In this document: positions 16,955-27,026 of the stretch, piece after piece
How positions within the stretch are numbered: position 1 is the first letter of the stretch
How the letters are laid out: the number at the start of each line of letters is the position of its first letter
DNA from: Leptospira haakeii
Lineage (GTDB): Bacteria > Spirochaetota > Leptospiria > Leptospirales > Leptospiraceae
DNA length: 64,000 nucleotides
Assembly: GCF_002812045.1 (NCBI RefSeq)
Contig: NZ_NPEG01000009.1
Coordinates: 62,001 to 126,000, forward strand
Reading direction: 5' to 3'
The notes under the pieces: model-generated
The model's database searches: none
The model's input: only the letters and a program-made list of their open reading frames with translations
Told to the model about the DNA's origin: nothing
Made by a program: the position numbers and the translations under genes

Positions 16955-17617
16955 GTGGCCGAATTTACCTCTTCAAAATACAATAGAGATACTTTTGATA
17001 AGATCCCGGAAGAAAAAAGGACCAGGATACTTTCAGTTGCGATCGCGGAATTTGCGAACCGAGGTTTCAATAATGCGAACACTAATATTATTGCGAAGAA
17101 GGCCGGGATCAGTGTTGGGTCCTTATACAAATACTTTGATACAAAGGAAGATTTCTTTCTTACCGCAGTAGGTTATGGGATCCATCAATTAGAAAAAACT
17201 CTCGAAGAAGTTCTAAGCGAAGATAGCGATCTTTTCGGTAAGATAGAAAGAATATTAAGAATTATCCAAAAACATTCTAGAGAAAATAGGGATATCATTC
17301 GTTTATACAATGAGATCACTGCGGAAGGAAATTCTGAATTGATCCGAGGACTTTCTTCGGATATGGAAAGTGTTTCCGCTAAAGTTTATACTTCTTTATT
17401 GGCAGAAGCGAAAAAGTCCGGCTCTATAGGAAAAGAAGTGGATGAGAAAGTTTTTGCCTTCTGCATCGATAACCTTTTTATGATACTTCAATTTTCGTAC
17501 GCAACCGAGTATTATCGTGAAAGAATGAAAGTTTATTTGGGAAAAGATTTTGATAACGACGAGAAGGTCGTGAAAGGGATAATGTCTTTTATTCGCAGGG
17601 CTTTAGATAAGAAATAG
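16955..17617 (+). CDS. TetR/AcrR-family transcriptional regulator
   Basis: A 220-residue regulator. The N-terminal DNA-binding domain contains 'ILSVAIAEFANRGF' and the helix-turn-helix 'IIAKKAGISVGSLYKYF' followed by 'DTKEDFF' (about residues 25-70). The rest is a helical ligand-binding domain. The start is GTG at 16955 with AGGAAG just upstream. It is divergent from the aminotransferase-aldolase operon and very likely controls it through the palindrome at 16835-16868; the inducer is unknown. Confidence 0.9.
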   Translation: MAEFTSSKYNRDTFDKIPEEKRTRILSVAIAEFANRGFNNANTNIIAKKAGISVGSLYKYFDTKEDFFLTAVGYGIHQLEKTLEEVLSEDSDLFGKIERILRIIQKHSRENRDIIRLYNEITAEGNSELIRGLSSDMESVSAKVYTSLLAEAKKSGSIGKEVDEKVFAFCIDNLFMILQFSYATEYYRERMKVYLGKDFDNDEKVVKGIMSFIRRALDKK

Positions 17618-17655
17618 AATATAATATTCGGCCTGAGATCTAAATGAACTATATC

Positions 17656-18933
17656 TTAATTTTTCGAGATAAACTCGAATCTTTTCATCATCCCAAATTC
17701 TAAAATTGCAGACCTACTTTCTGAATTGATCGTTTTACCTACTGCTTCCATTAACTTTTGTTGTACAAGATAGGCGTTCGGATTACTCAAATCTACCCCA
17801 ATCAACCCGTCTTTCGATGAATAAAGATACTGCTGATCTGAGTTCAGGCTGTATTTCCACTCATAAAATTGAAATCCTGCGTAAACTGAAATTGTTGGGG
17901 TGATCCTATAAACTAATCGATAAAGAAGATGGAAACCATTCGCGTTCCAGGAAACATTTTGCCACTGTCTGTAAAATGCTACCTGGGATAAGTTTGCAGG
18001 GACGAGTGCAGATACTATGCTCCCATCTTGATTTCCCGCTAGAGTTAGATTATGATATTCTAATCTATTTTCCCATCTTTCTCCCATCCGGATGGTAGCT
18101 TTGAGACCTATCGTATAACCTTTAAGAGTTTCGTTAAATTTCATTACACCTTGAGAATATAAGTATAGACTGTTGCCCATATAATAAGATGTGGATAAAT
18201 TCGTATCCTGAGATTGACCCCAGAAATACTGGTACCCGATTGTGGGTCTTAGATCGAACCTTTCGTTTGTAAATGCAAGAAAGGATATTTCATTTTTCAA
18301 AGAACTCTGTCTTTCCGGAAAACTTCCGGTGCTATGCATCATTCCACTTGCATAAGAATGACTATCGTATGTGCTTCTGTTCCCTAAATAGGATCCTGTA
18401 ACTCCTCCTGACCATCTTTTCCAAGTGTAAATCGCCCCATAGGTTTGGGATAATTCAGGAGAATGTGTCGGTTTATCGATCACCGTGGGAAGAGTTCCTG
18501 AGAGCAGCCCTATTTTGTTTTGGGTTTTCACTGGGAGTCCTTGAGTTTCAGGAGAATACCTCCCCGCACCTAATCCGATATAGACCTCTAGATCATTTCG
18601 TTTTAGTTGATCTATATGGAAATTTACGAAAGGTTTTGGGACTTCCGCAATTTGTGGAGTAGGAGTTTGTTCCGCCTGGACCGGCTTTTTCTCTTCCTGA
18701 GGAAGTTTAGCAGGTTCATTGAAACTAACTGTATTGATCTCGGACTTGTTTAGTTGTATCGTTTTTCCTTCTGCCGTTTTGATCGTCATGTTGGTGGCGG
18801 TTTGCTGTAATATTTCTGCACGAATGATCTGACCATTCTTCAGGTAGATGGTCTTCATTTCCGCAAACATGGAAACAACCGGGGTCAATAATATAACGAA
18901 CGGTAGAAGGAGCCGACAAGGATACAATTTCAT
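17656..18933 (-). CDS. Predicted outer-membrane protein, paralogue A
   Basis: A 425-residue protein with a signal peptide (ending near 'VVSMFAE'). A small N-terminal domain follows, 'MKTIYLKNGQIIRAEILQQT' with 'EGKTIQLNKSEINTVSFNEP', then a Pro/Gln-rich linker. The remaining ~300 residues show alternating aromatic beta-strand patterns and end 'EFGMMKRFEF'. It is clearly paralogous, domain by domain, to the next gene upstream (19012-20316). Predicted beta-barrel; function unknown. The two genes are separated by 78 nt and could be co-transcribed. Confidence 0.65.
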   Translation of the reverse strand: MKLYPCRLLLPFVILLTPVVSMFAEMKTIYLKNGQIIRAEILQQTATNMTIKTAEGKTIQLNKSEINTVSFNEPAKLPQEEKKPVQAEQTPTPQIAEVPKPFVNFHIDQLKRNDLEVYIGLGAGRYSPETQGLPVKTQNKIGLLSGTLPTVIDKPTHSPELSQTYGAIYTWKRWSGGVTGSYLGNRSTYDSHSYASGMMHSTGSFPERQSSLKNEISFLAFTNERFDLRPTIGYQYFWGQSQDTNLSTSYYMGNSLYLYSQGVMKFNETLKGYTIGLKATIRMGERWENRLEYHNLTLAGNQDGSIVSALVPANLSQVAFYRQWQNVSWNANGFHLLYRLVYRITPTISVYAGFQFYEWKYSLNSDQQYLYSSKDGLIGVDLSNPNAYLVQQKLMEAVGKTINSESRSAILEFGMMKRFEFISKN

Positions 18934-19011
18934 CTGTTACGTATTCTGTATCGTAAAAGGTTGGAGGCAATAATTTAATGCTTTAAATTTGGGTTCACTA
19001 ACAAATTTCAA

Positions 19012-20316
19012 TTATTGAGAGAACTCAAATCTTTTCATCACTCCGAATTCTAAGGACGAAGCTTTACTTGTGGCAGGGGTCATTTTTGCAGAGGAAGTTA
19101 ACAGAAGATTAATCAATACCAATTGATCCACGGGGCTCGGATTGTCTATATTGGCTAGTCCATTGAAAGATTGATCAAATGATTTTAAAGAATATTTCCA
19201 TTCGAATGCTTGGATCCCTACCCAAAAAGAAATTGTAGGTGTCCATTTATAGAATAGTTTATAAGAAAAATTGAATCCTTTTGCATCCCACTGGATATTT
19301 CCTTGGTTTACCCCATAATCAAAAAAATTCGGAGGGTTAAACATAGACAAAGTTCCGGTACTGTATTGAGCACCTGAAAGAATCAGATAATGTAATTCTA
19401 TCCTATGCTCCCATCTTTCGCCTTGTCTAACTGTAGTTTTTAATCCGATAGATGGGCCTTTTAACTTTTCTAAAAAATAGTAATGGTATTTGAAAAAAGA
19501 AGTCAGTTCATTTCCGCTATAACCGGTTGAAATTGTATTATTATCGTCTGTCTTTCCCCAAAATTGAGAATAGCCAAAGCTAGGTCTTAGATCAAACCTT
19601 TGATTGCTATAAGCGAGATAGGAAACATCTGCTTTTAAGGAGCTTTGCTTTTCGGGGAATTTTCCGGCGATCTCTTGTAAACTTGCATTAGGATTATATA
19701 CTTTAATTCTTTCGGATGTTTCACCGCTGAAATGATTTGCACTTAGGCCAAATGCAAACTTCTTCCAATAGTATATGGCGCCCATACTATAAGCTAAACC
19801 TCTTTTATAACTGGGCGTATCATGATCTGGAGGAACTTGTCCTGTTAAGACATTTGCTTTTACCGAAGTTTGATTTGAATAGGATTCAGTAGGAGGGCGG
19901 TATGTTCCAAGACCTGCTCCGAAATATAACTCTACATCTTTTCTTTTAGTTTGGTCGATCGCGTAAGGACTGGCTGCTTTATCTACTTCCGGTTCGGACT
20001 TTTTGGGTGGTTCCGGAGTGGGAGGAGGAGGTTCTTCTATAATTGTAGTTTGTTGTTTTAATTTTTCCTCTGAATCTTTCTTTTCTTGGATAGTAGGCTC
20101 TTTGTAGCTAACTCTTTGGATCTCTTTTTTATTGAGTTGTTTGATTTTTCCATCTTCTAATTTGATCTGCATTGTGGTCGCAGTTTGCTGGATGACCTCT
20201 CCGCGTAAGATCTGTCCATTCCTCATATAGATCGTCTGCAGTTCGGCAAATAGTTCGGCTATGGGGGAGGATAATAAAAGGATAAATAAGCAGATTCTTA
20301 TGTTTGGACTTCCCAT
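19012..20316 (-). CDS. Predicted outer-membrane protein, paralogue B
   Basis: A 434-residue tandem paralogue of 17656-18933. The signal peptide ends near 'IAELFAE'. The same N-terminal module follows ('LQTIYMRNGQILRGEVIQQT', 'GKIKQLNKKEIQRVSYKEP'), then a Lys/Glu/Pro-rich linker and a beta-rich C-terminal region ending 'EFGVMKRFEF'. The shared strand motifs ('KRKDVELYFGAGLGTY', 'QRFDLRPSFGYSQFWG') make recent duplication plausible. Function not recognised. It is divergent from comF. Confidence 0.65.
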   Translation of the reverse strand: MGSPNIRICLFILLLSSPIAELFAELQTIYMRNGQILRGEVIQQTATTMQIKLEDGKIKQLNKKEIQRVSYKEPTIQEKKDSEEKLKQQTTIIEEPPPPTPEPPKKSEPEVDKAASPYAIDQTKRKDVELYFGAGLGTYRPPTESYSNQTSVKANVLTGQVPPDHDTPSYKRGLAYSMGAIYYWKKFAFGLSANHFSGETSERIKVYNPNASLQEIAGKFPEKQSSLKADVSYLAYSNQRFDLRPSFGYSQFWGKTDDNNTISTGYSGNELTSFFKYHYYFLEKLKGPSIGLKTTVRQGERWEHRIELHYLILSGAQYSTGTLSMFNPPNFFDYGVNQGNIQWDAKGFNFSYKLFYKWTPTISFWVGIQAFEWKYSLKSFDQSFNGLANIDNPSPVDQLVLINLLLTSSAKMTPATSKASSLEFGVMKRFEFSQ

Positions 20317-20439
20317 AACGTGGGCTATTAGAACGAATTTTTACCATACAAGCAATAACTTATTAAATAAGAATAAATAAAAGATGTTCTAAATTGAAAA
20401 AATACGAGCGGCGAAAATCAGTCAACACCCGCATATTTT

Positions 20440-21168
20440 ATGAGATATTTATTCTTTCTTAGACTCTTGGATTTTTTCTTTCCTTTACTTTGCGGGATTT
20501 GCGGCAGAGAGGACTTCTTTTCCTTAAAGATCGGCCTTTGCAAAAGATGCGCTTATACCGCTCGGACTGCTAAGCCATCATACAGGTGTAATGTATGTTC
20601 TTCCCCCATAGCAGCACCTTTTACAGTTTGTGAATTCTGTGATTCCAGGAATGTATTCTTTACCAAAGTGTTTAGCCTCAGAGATAGAAACGATCTTTTG
20701 GGGGAATTATTGAACAAACTGAAATCGAATCATGAGTATCCGGTTTCTATTTTTCTCTCTTTGGGGATCAGAAAAGTTTTGAGAGAGTTGAAGATATTGG
20801 ATATAGATGCTTGTATTCTTCTCCCCAGTTATTCTAAAAACAGGATTTCTAATTCGGATCTCAGGCCATTTTCTCCTAGTCGCCGGTTGTATGAGGAAAC
20901 AGAAAGAATATTAAAAATTCCTTTAATAGATCCATTAATGAAGACGAGTGCAGAAAGGCAGGCGGGTAAAAGTTTTTCGGAAAGATTTTTTCATGCGTAT
21001 TCAGCTTGGGACATAGACCCGAATTGGGCGGACCGTTGTCCCTCTAAGATATTACTCTTGGATGATGTTTTTACCACCGGCGCAAGTGTGAATGAAGCGA
21101 GTCGAATTTTAAAGAAGAATGGTACAAAGTCGGTCTATGTTTTAACCTATCTTCGGGTTACGGATTAA
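20440..21168 (+). CDS. ComF-family phosphoribosyltransferase-like protein
   Basis: A 242-residue ComF homologue. The N-terminus carries paired Cys motifs for zinc ('CGICGRED', 'CKRC', 'CNVCSSP', 'CEFC'). The C-terminus has the PRPP-loop signature 'ILLLDDVFTTGASVNEASRIL'. ComF proteins support DNA uptake or processing in competent bacteria, but the family is widespread in non-competent ones. dinB follows after 40 nt, possibly in the same transcript. Confidence 0.85.
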   Translation: MRYLFFLRLLDFFFPLLCGICGREDFFSLKIGLCKRCAYTARTAKPSYRCNVCSSPIAAPFTVCEFCDSRNVFFTKVFSLRDRNDLLGELLNKLKSNHEYPVSIFLSLGIRKVLRELKILDIDACILLPSYSKNRISNSDLRPFSPSRRLYEETERILKIPLIDPLMKTSAERQAGKSFSERFFHAYSAWDIDPNWADRCPSKILLLDDVFTTGASVNEASRILKKNGTKSVYVLTYLRVTD

Positions 21169-21174
21169 ACTTGA

Positions 21175-21205
21175 CCTCTCTATATATCTGTTTAGTATAG
21201 AGAGG
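21175..21205 (+). promoter_or_regulatory. Perfect inverted repeat covering the dinB ribosome-binding site
   Basis: CCTCTCTATA (21175-21184) is the exact complement of TATAGAGAGG (21196-21205) with an 11-nt spacer. The right arm contains the AGAGAGG purine stretch directly before the dinB ATG at 21209, so in RNA the hairpin would hide the ribosome-binding site. The same DNA dyad could instead be a protein operator. Confidence 0.6.
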
Positions 21206-21208
21206 AAG

Positions 21209-22312
21209 ATGATTCGAAAAATTCTACATGTAGATATGGACGCGTTTTATGCTTCCGTAGAACAAAGAGATAATCCGAGTTATCGAGGAAAACCAATCAT
21301 TGTTGGAGGTCCTCCGGATTCCAGAGGGGTAGTATGTGCTGCAAGTTATGAGGCAAGAAAATTCGGGGTTCGTTCTGCAATGCCTTGTTCCCAAGCAGCA
21401 AGGCTTTGTCCTTCCGGGATTTTTGTAACTCCTCGTTTCGAGGCATATAGAAAAGTATCTTCTAAGATCAGACAGATATTTTTAGAGTACACTGACCTTG
21501 TAGAGATGCTTTCCTTGGATGAGGCATTTTTAGATGTCACTCAAAATAAGAAAAATATCCCGTATGCAAGCGAGATTGCAAAAGAGATCAGGGAAAAAAT
21601 TTTCGAAGAAACTCAGCTAACTGCGTCGGCCGGGGTTTCTATTAATAAGTTTTTGGCTAAAATCGCTACGGATCAAAACAAACCAAACGGAATGACGATC
21701 GTGCGTCCGGAACAGGCCGAAAAGTTTATAGAATCCTTAGATGTTTCCGTATTTCCGGGAATCGGAAAAGTTACATTAAAAAAAATGCATGCTCTTGGGA
21801 TTAAAAAAGGAAAAGATCTCAAAGAAAAAAGCCTGGAGATATTAGATCAAAATTTCGGAAAATCAGGCCGTTGGTTCTATGCAGTGTGTAGAGGTTTAGA
21901 TGATAGACCGGTAGAACCTTTTAGAGAGAGAAAATCCTTAGGTGCGGAATCTACTTTTGCCAAAGACCTGGAAAATAGTTCCGAGATACTCAGAGAACTT
22001 TCGGATATCGCAGAAGAATTAGAAAGAAGGCTTTTGCAAAAACCTTTTCCCGGAAAAACGATTACTCTGAAAGTAAAATTTTCTGACTTCACCCAAAAAA
22101 CCAGAAGTATTACCGAAGATTATTCTTATATGGATAAGAATGAATTGTATCGGATCGGATCTAAACTTTTGGAAGAATTCATATTAGAATCTGGCAAAAC
22201 GATTTTTCCAATCCGCCTTTTGGGTTTAAGTCTTTCTCATCCAGAAAGCGCTTCTAAGAATTCACAGCCCAAGTTGGAAGACGAAGAAGATCTATTTCCT
22301 TCTTTATTTTAA
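21209..22312 (+). CDS. dinB: DNA polymerase IV (Y family)
   Basis: A 367-residue translesion polymerase. The catalytic acidic residues are in 'HVDMDAFYASVEQRDNP' (D9, D11) and 'SLDEAFLDV' (D104, E105); F13 is at the steric-gate position. 'SAGVSINKFLAKIATDQNKP' and the HhH segment 'FPGIGKVTLKKMHALGI' are typical, and the little-finger domain is intact. The end 'LEDEEDLFPSLF' resembles a beta-clamp binding peptide. No TTTG-N5-CAAA LexA box was seen upstream; the striking dyad at 21175-21205 precedes the start instead. Confidence 0.95.
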   Translation: MIRKILHVDMDAFYASVEQRDNPSYRGKPIIVGGPPDSRGVVCAASYEARKFGVRSAMPCSQAARLCPSGIFVTPRFEAYRKVSSKIRQIFLEYTDLVEMLSLDEAFLDVTQNKKNIPYASEIAKEIREKIFEETQLTASAGVSINKFLAKIATDQNKPNGMTIVRPEQAEKFIESLDVSVFPGIGKVTLKKMHALGIKKGKDLKEKSLEILDQNFGKSGRWFYAVCRGLDDRPVEPFRERKSLGAESTFAKDLENSSEILRELSDIAEELERRLLQKPFPGKTITLKVKFSDFTQKTRSITEDYSYMDKNELYRIGSKLLEEFILESGKTIFPIRLLGLSLSHPESASKNSQPKLEDEEDLFPSLF

Positions 22313-22349
22313 GAATTTGCTATAGGCCTACGCGAGATAGGCTAATAGC

Positions 22350-23102
22350 TTATTTAGAGGTATCTCCTGAATCAATTCCGGATGGTACTAAGTTCGCGAT
22401 TCCTTGTCTTAAATTTGCCCATTCTTGCCTACATTTTTTGTCTGCATCTTTTTCTTCGTTGTAATGTAGCATAGATCTCCCTGCCGCGAGTCCTGCTAGT
22501 TTAGAATTATCGAATATTTTCCAGGCTATACTTAAGATAAACAATCCCACGAATGGAAGTGCTATCTTTAAGATCCCGTGATGTTTAGAATCCATAATGG
22601 AGCCCAAAAATGTACATATAGAACCGATGCTGAATAGATACCAGCCTATATAAAAGTAATCTTCAGCTATCTCGGATGCGTTATTGATCATATATCTACA
22701 AAAGGATCCATCCATCTCCACCAATTCCTTTTTACCGGAAGGTAGAATATTTTCGATAAACGGTTTTTCCAATCTTGATTTACCCAAATAAGGTTGGATT
22801 TCTAAGAACAGATTGATCCCTAAATACAACATTCCGATGAAGAAGATTATAAAAAACGGTCTATATAAAAGTTTGGTTCTTTCCGTAGATCTATACAGTT
22901 CCAATTCAGATTCTGGAACTCCCATCTTTTTGGAAATCCTATCCTTATATTGTTGGAAGGCTAAATTATCCATAAAAGGAATATAATTCGTGGCAGGAAG
23001 GGAATCTTTTGTTTCTTTACTTTGTAGCCAAACATTTACTTCGTTTAAGGCCTGGGTTTTGGAAACTTTGAAATAGGGAAAGATAAGGCGGATTAGAAAC
23101 AT
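22350..23102 (-). CDS. Uncharacterised membrane protein
   Basis: A 250-residue protein not recognised as a known family. It has a hydrophobic N-terminus and about four membrane segments, for example 'FFIIFFIGMLYLGINLFLEI' (about 90-110), 'IGWYLFSIGSICTFLGSI' and 'LPFVGLFILSIAWKIF'. The hydrophilic part before the first internal segment contains a DNAJ-unlike helical stretch, and the C-terminus is soluble and charged. It has its own reading direction opposite to dinB and is separated from recQ by about 100 nt. Confidence 0.55.
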   Translation of the reverse strand: MFLIRLIFPYFKVSKTQALNEVNVWLQSKETKDSLPATNYIPFMDNLAFQQYKDRISKKMGVPESELELYRSTERTKLLYRPFFIIFFIGMLYLGINLFLEIQPYLGKSRLEKPFIENILPSGKKELVEMDGSFCRYMINNASEIAEDYFYIGWYLFSIGSICTFLGSIMDSKHHGILKIALPFVGLFILSIAWKIFDNSKLAGLAAGRSMLHYNEEKDADKKCRQEWANLRQGIANLVPSGIDSGDTSK

Positions 23103-23207
23103 ATTGTTTTCCTAATGTATAAAATCAATAAATGGATTGGCTGGTCATATTAGGAAATCTTTAAGATGTATGCAAGGCGATTTTCAAGGCTCAGAAAGTG
23201 GAAAAGA

Positions 23208-25073
23208 TCAAAACTTCTCCAAAATGGCTAAAATTTCTTTCCCATATTGTCTAACTTTAGCTTCTCCCATACCTTTGATCGCCATTAGATCTTCCAGGCT
23301 TTCCGGTTTTTGGGAAACAATCCTGACAAGTACAGGATTTTGGAGCACCATAAACTTTTTCCATTTATTACGTCTTGCAATCCTGTCTCGGAAATTTTTG
23401 AGTTCGTTTAGGATAAGTTTGTCTCCGCTAAGCGGTATTTTTTTGCGAGGTTTATCAGGATCGTCGAAGGACGGTTTAGGTTTTCCGAATGCAGTTAGAT
23501 AAATTTTAGGATATTTATCTCCTTTGACGGAAAGTTTCTTGGCTTTTTGCCAATCTTCCAGGAGTTTTAGAATGGATTCTTCAGGGATATGTTTTAAAGA
23601 AGAATAATATTGTGATTTATCTAATCTTCTGCGAAGTATGTCCTTCGATTTTGCACCTCTTAATGTGCCTGCGATGATCTTTTTTCCGAATTTTGCTGGA
23701 TATTCTGAAATCAACCCTTCTATGGATTTGATTTCGTCTGGATCGAAGATATGAGATTCTTTTTCCTTCTTCTTCTCCGCTTTTAATCTTTCTCTTTCCG
23801 TATATGCAAGTCTTGCCGATTGAGAAGAAGTAGAATCCGCACAAGTGTCACAGGATCCACAATCGGAAATTTTTTCTCCGAAATAATTACATAAGATCTT
23901 TTGTCTACAATCAGGAGAACTTACATAGGATTTTACATGAGAGAGTAGTGTTTCTCCTCCCTTATAGTTTGCTTCCTTGGATAAAAGAAAACTTTGGACG
24001 CTCAAATCACCGGGTAAGAAAAACAATACACAATCTGAATTTTTACCGTCTCTCCCCGCTCTCCCCGCTTCTTGGTAATAACTTTCCAAAGAAGAAGGTA
24101 CCTGATAGTGAAGGACCAATCGTACATTCGGGCTATCTAATCCCATTCCGAATGCGTTTGTAGCTACGAGTATATTCGTTTTTCCTGATGAATATCCCTC
24201 TTGTGCCTTTTCCCTGCTGGAATCCGTTCTTCCTGCGTGGTATTTTCCTACTTTGTATCCTGATTTGCGAAGAAGTTCGTAAATTTCGTCCACTTTTGCG
24301 CGTGTGGAACAATAGATTATCACTTTTCCGGAAACTGATTTTTGAAAATTACCCTTTTCTAATATTTCTAAAAGTAGATTTTCTTTTTCTCGTTCCGAGT
24401 CCGGATATACTACCGAGAATTTTAGATTTTCTCTGGCGTATGTCCCCTGCACATGCAAGGGAAGTTTTAATCCTAAACTATCCGAGATATCTTTTTTAAC
24501 TTTATCAGTTGCAGTGGCCGTAAGAGCCACCCAAGGAGTTCCTTCTTGTAAATAAGAACGTAATGTATGGAGTTTTCTGTATTCAGGACGGAAATCGTGA
24601 CCCCATTGGGAAACACAATGTGCCTCGTCCACCGCCATTAAACTTACTGGAAGTTTTGGAAGTAAATTTAAGAAAGAACGGGAAACTGCTCGTTCAGGAG
24701 AAATGTATAATATTCTAATCTTTCCGGTTGCTGCAGAGGATAACACTCTTACTTGTTCCAGATCATCCTGAGTAGAGTTACAATAAGCCGCTTGGATCCC
24801 TCTCGCTTTTAAGCCATCCACTTGATCCTTCATAAGGGCGATCAATGGAGAAATTACAATCGTAAGAGAACTTGTTTCTGCAAAAGAAGGCAATTGATAG
24901 ATGAGAGATTTTCCGCCGCCTGTAGGAAGGATTGCTAACACATCCTTTCTCCCCAATAACGCGTGGACGGCTTCCCATTGGCCTTGCCTGAATTGAGAAA
25001 ACCCGAAATGGGTATGTAGGATCTTTTTCCAATCCTCTATCGAAGAGGAGACTGTTCCAGTGTTTGCAGACAA
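23208..25073 (-). CDS. recQ: ATP-dependent DNA helicase RecQ
   Basis: A 621-residue 3'-5' SF2 helicase. Walker A '[15 protein letters not shown]' (K55), DEAH box in '[20 protein letters not shown]', and motif VI in '[19 protein letters not shown]'. The zinc-binding RQC Cys set ('[20 protein letters not shown]') and a C-terminal HRDC domain ('[20 protein letters not shown]') are present. It is the last gene of a lipoprotein-mnmC-recQ run, 15 nt after mnmC. Confidence 0.95.
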   Translation of the reverse strand: MSANTGTVSSSIEDWKKILHTHFGFSQFRQGQWEAVHALLGRKDVLAILPTGGGKSLIYQLPSFAETSSLTIVISPLIALMKDQVDGLKARGIQAAYCNSTQDDLEQVRVLSSAATGKIRILYISPERAVSRSFLNLLPKLPVSLMAVDEAHCVSQWGHDFRPEYRKLHTLRSYLQEGTPWVALTATATDKVKKDISDSLGLKLPLHVQGTYARENLKFSVVYPDSEREKENLLLEILEKGNFQKSVSGKVIIYCSTRAKVDEIYELLRKSGYKVGKYHAGRTDSSREKAQEGYSSGKTNILVATNAFGMGLDSPNVRLVLHYQVPSSLESYYQEAGRAGRDGKNSDCVLFFLPGDLSVQSFLLSKEANYKGGETLLSHVKSYVSSPDCRQKILCNYFGEKISDCGSCDTCADSTSSQSARLAYTERERLKAEKKKEKESHIFDPDEIKSIEGLISEYPAKFGKKIIAGTLRGAKSKDILRRRLDKSQYYSSLKHIPEESILKLLEDWQKAKKLSVKGDKYPKIYLTAFGKPKPSFDDPDKPRKKIPLSGDKLILNELKNFRDRIARRNKWKKFMVLQNPVLVRIVSQKPESLEDLMAIKGMGEAKVRQYGKEILAILEKF

Positions 25074-25088
25074 GTTGAAACTTATTCC

Positions 25089-27026
25089 TTATTCTTGATT
25101 TCGGATCTTACGGTATAGAAATCTTGAAGGATGCAGGGAAGAGTACAAGCTATTTTCGATAGATAAAGGTTCGTTTAAAAGAATCTCCGCCAAAATTTCC
25201 CCTCCCAATAGGGAAGTTAAAACTCCCCTAGATCCCAAACCACCGAACACAAACAGGTTTTTCTGCGGTTCTAAAAAAGGGAATTCTTTCTTTCGATTTT
25301 TTGTGAGACCCATACCGGAGTATATTTTTCGAAAAGGTTCTGGAGAATGGACAGGGCCAATGATCGGGAATCTATCCGGGGTTTGGGATCGTATTCCGAC
25401 AAAATCGGAACGGACTTTGATATGTTCCCAGTCAACACCCAGGAACGTATTTTGAGAATATTCTAAAATTTCTTCTCTGTCCTTTAATTTTGCATTCGGA
25501 TCTAAGTCGAACTCATCAAATGTGGAACCGTTTACCCTAATCCCATTTTTAGATGGGGTGAGATATTTTTCTCCCACATGGATTGGATCTTTTTCGGATT
25601 CTATATTCGAATCTTCTAATATTTCTAACTGCCCTCTAACGGATCTAAGGGAGAAGGGGGACTCTTTCCACAACCCTTGTAATAAACTTTTTATCCCGAA
25701 GGAATTCGCTAAGATCAAAACCTCCGTTTTATTTAAGGTTTCTTTGTTCTCTGAGAATAATGTCCATTCTTCTTTTTCCAAAGAGATCGATCCTATTTTT
25801 CCTTGTTTGAGGATAATATTCGGATGATCTAAAAGTTTTTCTATCAATACCGGGGTGTCTGTCCAAAAGCCGGAAGGATAAAATATACCCTTAGAGTTTT
25901 CTGGATAGTTCTTTCCCAGTTCGATCTTTAATTCTGCTAATTCTTTGGATAAAGAATGTGCCTTTACACCTTCTTCCAATCTAACCCAAGGAAGATCTTC
26001 TCCTGAGAGTTGTAATGTACCGGAGATTTGGTAAGAGTTGTTAGGTAAAAGATCGGAATAACGACGGATAGAATTTCCGAGACAACGTAAAGTCCATAAA
26101 CTGGTCGGAGTTTCTCCTTTGGTAATATGAGGGTGAGAAACCGCCATTGGAACGGAAGAGGCGCGTAACGCGTTATGGTCATCCCAAACTTCTACCTGAA
26201 TCCCTCTCCATGCTAATGCTCTTGCTATACTTGCTCCCGCGAGTCCAGCTCCTAATACGGTTACTTTTTTGGGAGTTTGATCGGATTCCATTCTTCTTAA
26301 AAATGGGATCGGATTTAAGTCGAGTTCCGGTTCGGATCCGTAAACTCCAACAAGCATTTCTCTTTTTCTTCCATAACCTGGAATTTTTGAAAGAGTGAAA
26401 CCTGCACTGCTCAAACAATCTTTGACCGATCTTGCTACGGTGAATGTGGCAAAGCTTGCATTCTTATTAGAAAGTCTTTTGAGTTGAATAGAAATATTTT
26501 CTCCCCAAAGGTCTGGGTTTTTAGAAGGGGCAAATCCATCTAAGAAGAACGCATCGAATTTTCCGGACGTTTCCGGAAGATGTTGAATTGCATCTCCTAT
26601 CCATAGATCCAAAACCAGGTTTTCTTTTTCGAATAAGAAAGAATTACATCCTGGGATGAGTAGTTTATATTTTTCTAAAAATAATTCCAGCAGTTCCGAA
26701 AGTTCCGGAAATGCGGAGATTGCCTTTCGTATATCATCTCCTTCTAATGGATATTTTTCAAAGGATGTAAATCGGAGGACCCGTCGGTTCGACTTATTTT
26801 TGCAATTTCTCCAAAGCTGCCAGGCTGCTAAAAAGTTTAAGCCGGTCCCAAATCCTAATTCTAATATAGAAAAGGTATGAGCGGTTTCTGAAGAGGATAA
26901 TCTTTCTTCTAATTTGTTTCCGTTCAAGAAAACATGTTTGGTTTCTTCCAATCCGTTTTCCGGAGAAAAATAAATATCGTTAAATTCTCTGGAAACGGGC
27001 GTGCCGTTTTCTTTCCAGTCGATCAT
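25089..27026 (-). CDS. mnmC: Bifunctional tRNA 5-methylaminomethyl-2-thiouridine enzyme MnmC
   Basis: A 645-residue fusion. The N-terminal SAM-dependent methyltransferase (about 1-245; 'ILELGFGTGLNFLAAWQLW', 'FFLDGFAPSKNPDLW') is followed by a FAD-dependent oxidase (about 255-640; 'VTVLGAGLAGASIARALAWR'). The two domains convert cmnm5(s2)U34 to mnm5(s2)U34 in the wobble position of certain tRNAs. ATG 27026 overlaps the upstream lipoprotein stop by 4 nt (ATGA). The domain order is that of full-length MnmC, not the split form. Confidence 0.93.
   Translation of the reverse strand: MIDWKENGTPVSREFNDIYFSPENGLEETKHVFLNGNKLEERLSSSETAHTFSILELGFGTGLNFLAAWQLWRNCKNKSNRRVLRFTSFEKYPLEGDDIRKAISAFPELSELLELFLEKYKLLIPGCNSFLFEKENLVLDLWIGDAIQHLPETSGKFDAFFLDGFAPSKNPDLWGENISIQLKRLSNKNASFATFTVARSVKDCLSSAGFTLSKIPGYGRKREMLVGVYGSEPELDLNPIPFLRRMESDQTPKKVTVLGAGLAGASIARALAWRGIQVEVWDDHNALRASSVPMAVSHPHITKGETPTSLWTLRCLGNSIRRYSDLLPNNSYQISGTLQLSGEDLPWVRLEEGVKAHSLSKELAELKIELGKNYPENSKGIFYPSGFWTDTPVLIEKLLDHPNIILKQGKIGSISLEKEEWTLFSENKETLNKTEVLILANSFGIKSLLQGLWKESPFSLRSVRGQLEILEDSNIESEKDPIHVGEKYLTPSKNGIRVNGSTFDEFDLDPNAKLKDREEILEYSQNTFLGVDWEHIKVRSDFVGIRSQTPDRFPIIGPVHSPEPFRKIYSGMGLTKNRKKEFPFLEPQKNLFVFGGLGSRGVLTSLLGGEILAEILLNEPLSIENSLYSSLHPSRFLYRKIRNQE

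Noticed and set aside
21169..21208. LexA/SOS box upstream of dinB
   Set aside because: The Leptospira box TTTG-N5-CAAA is not present in the 40-nt gap; the visible dyad has a different sequence.
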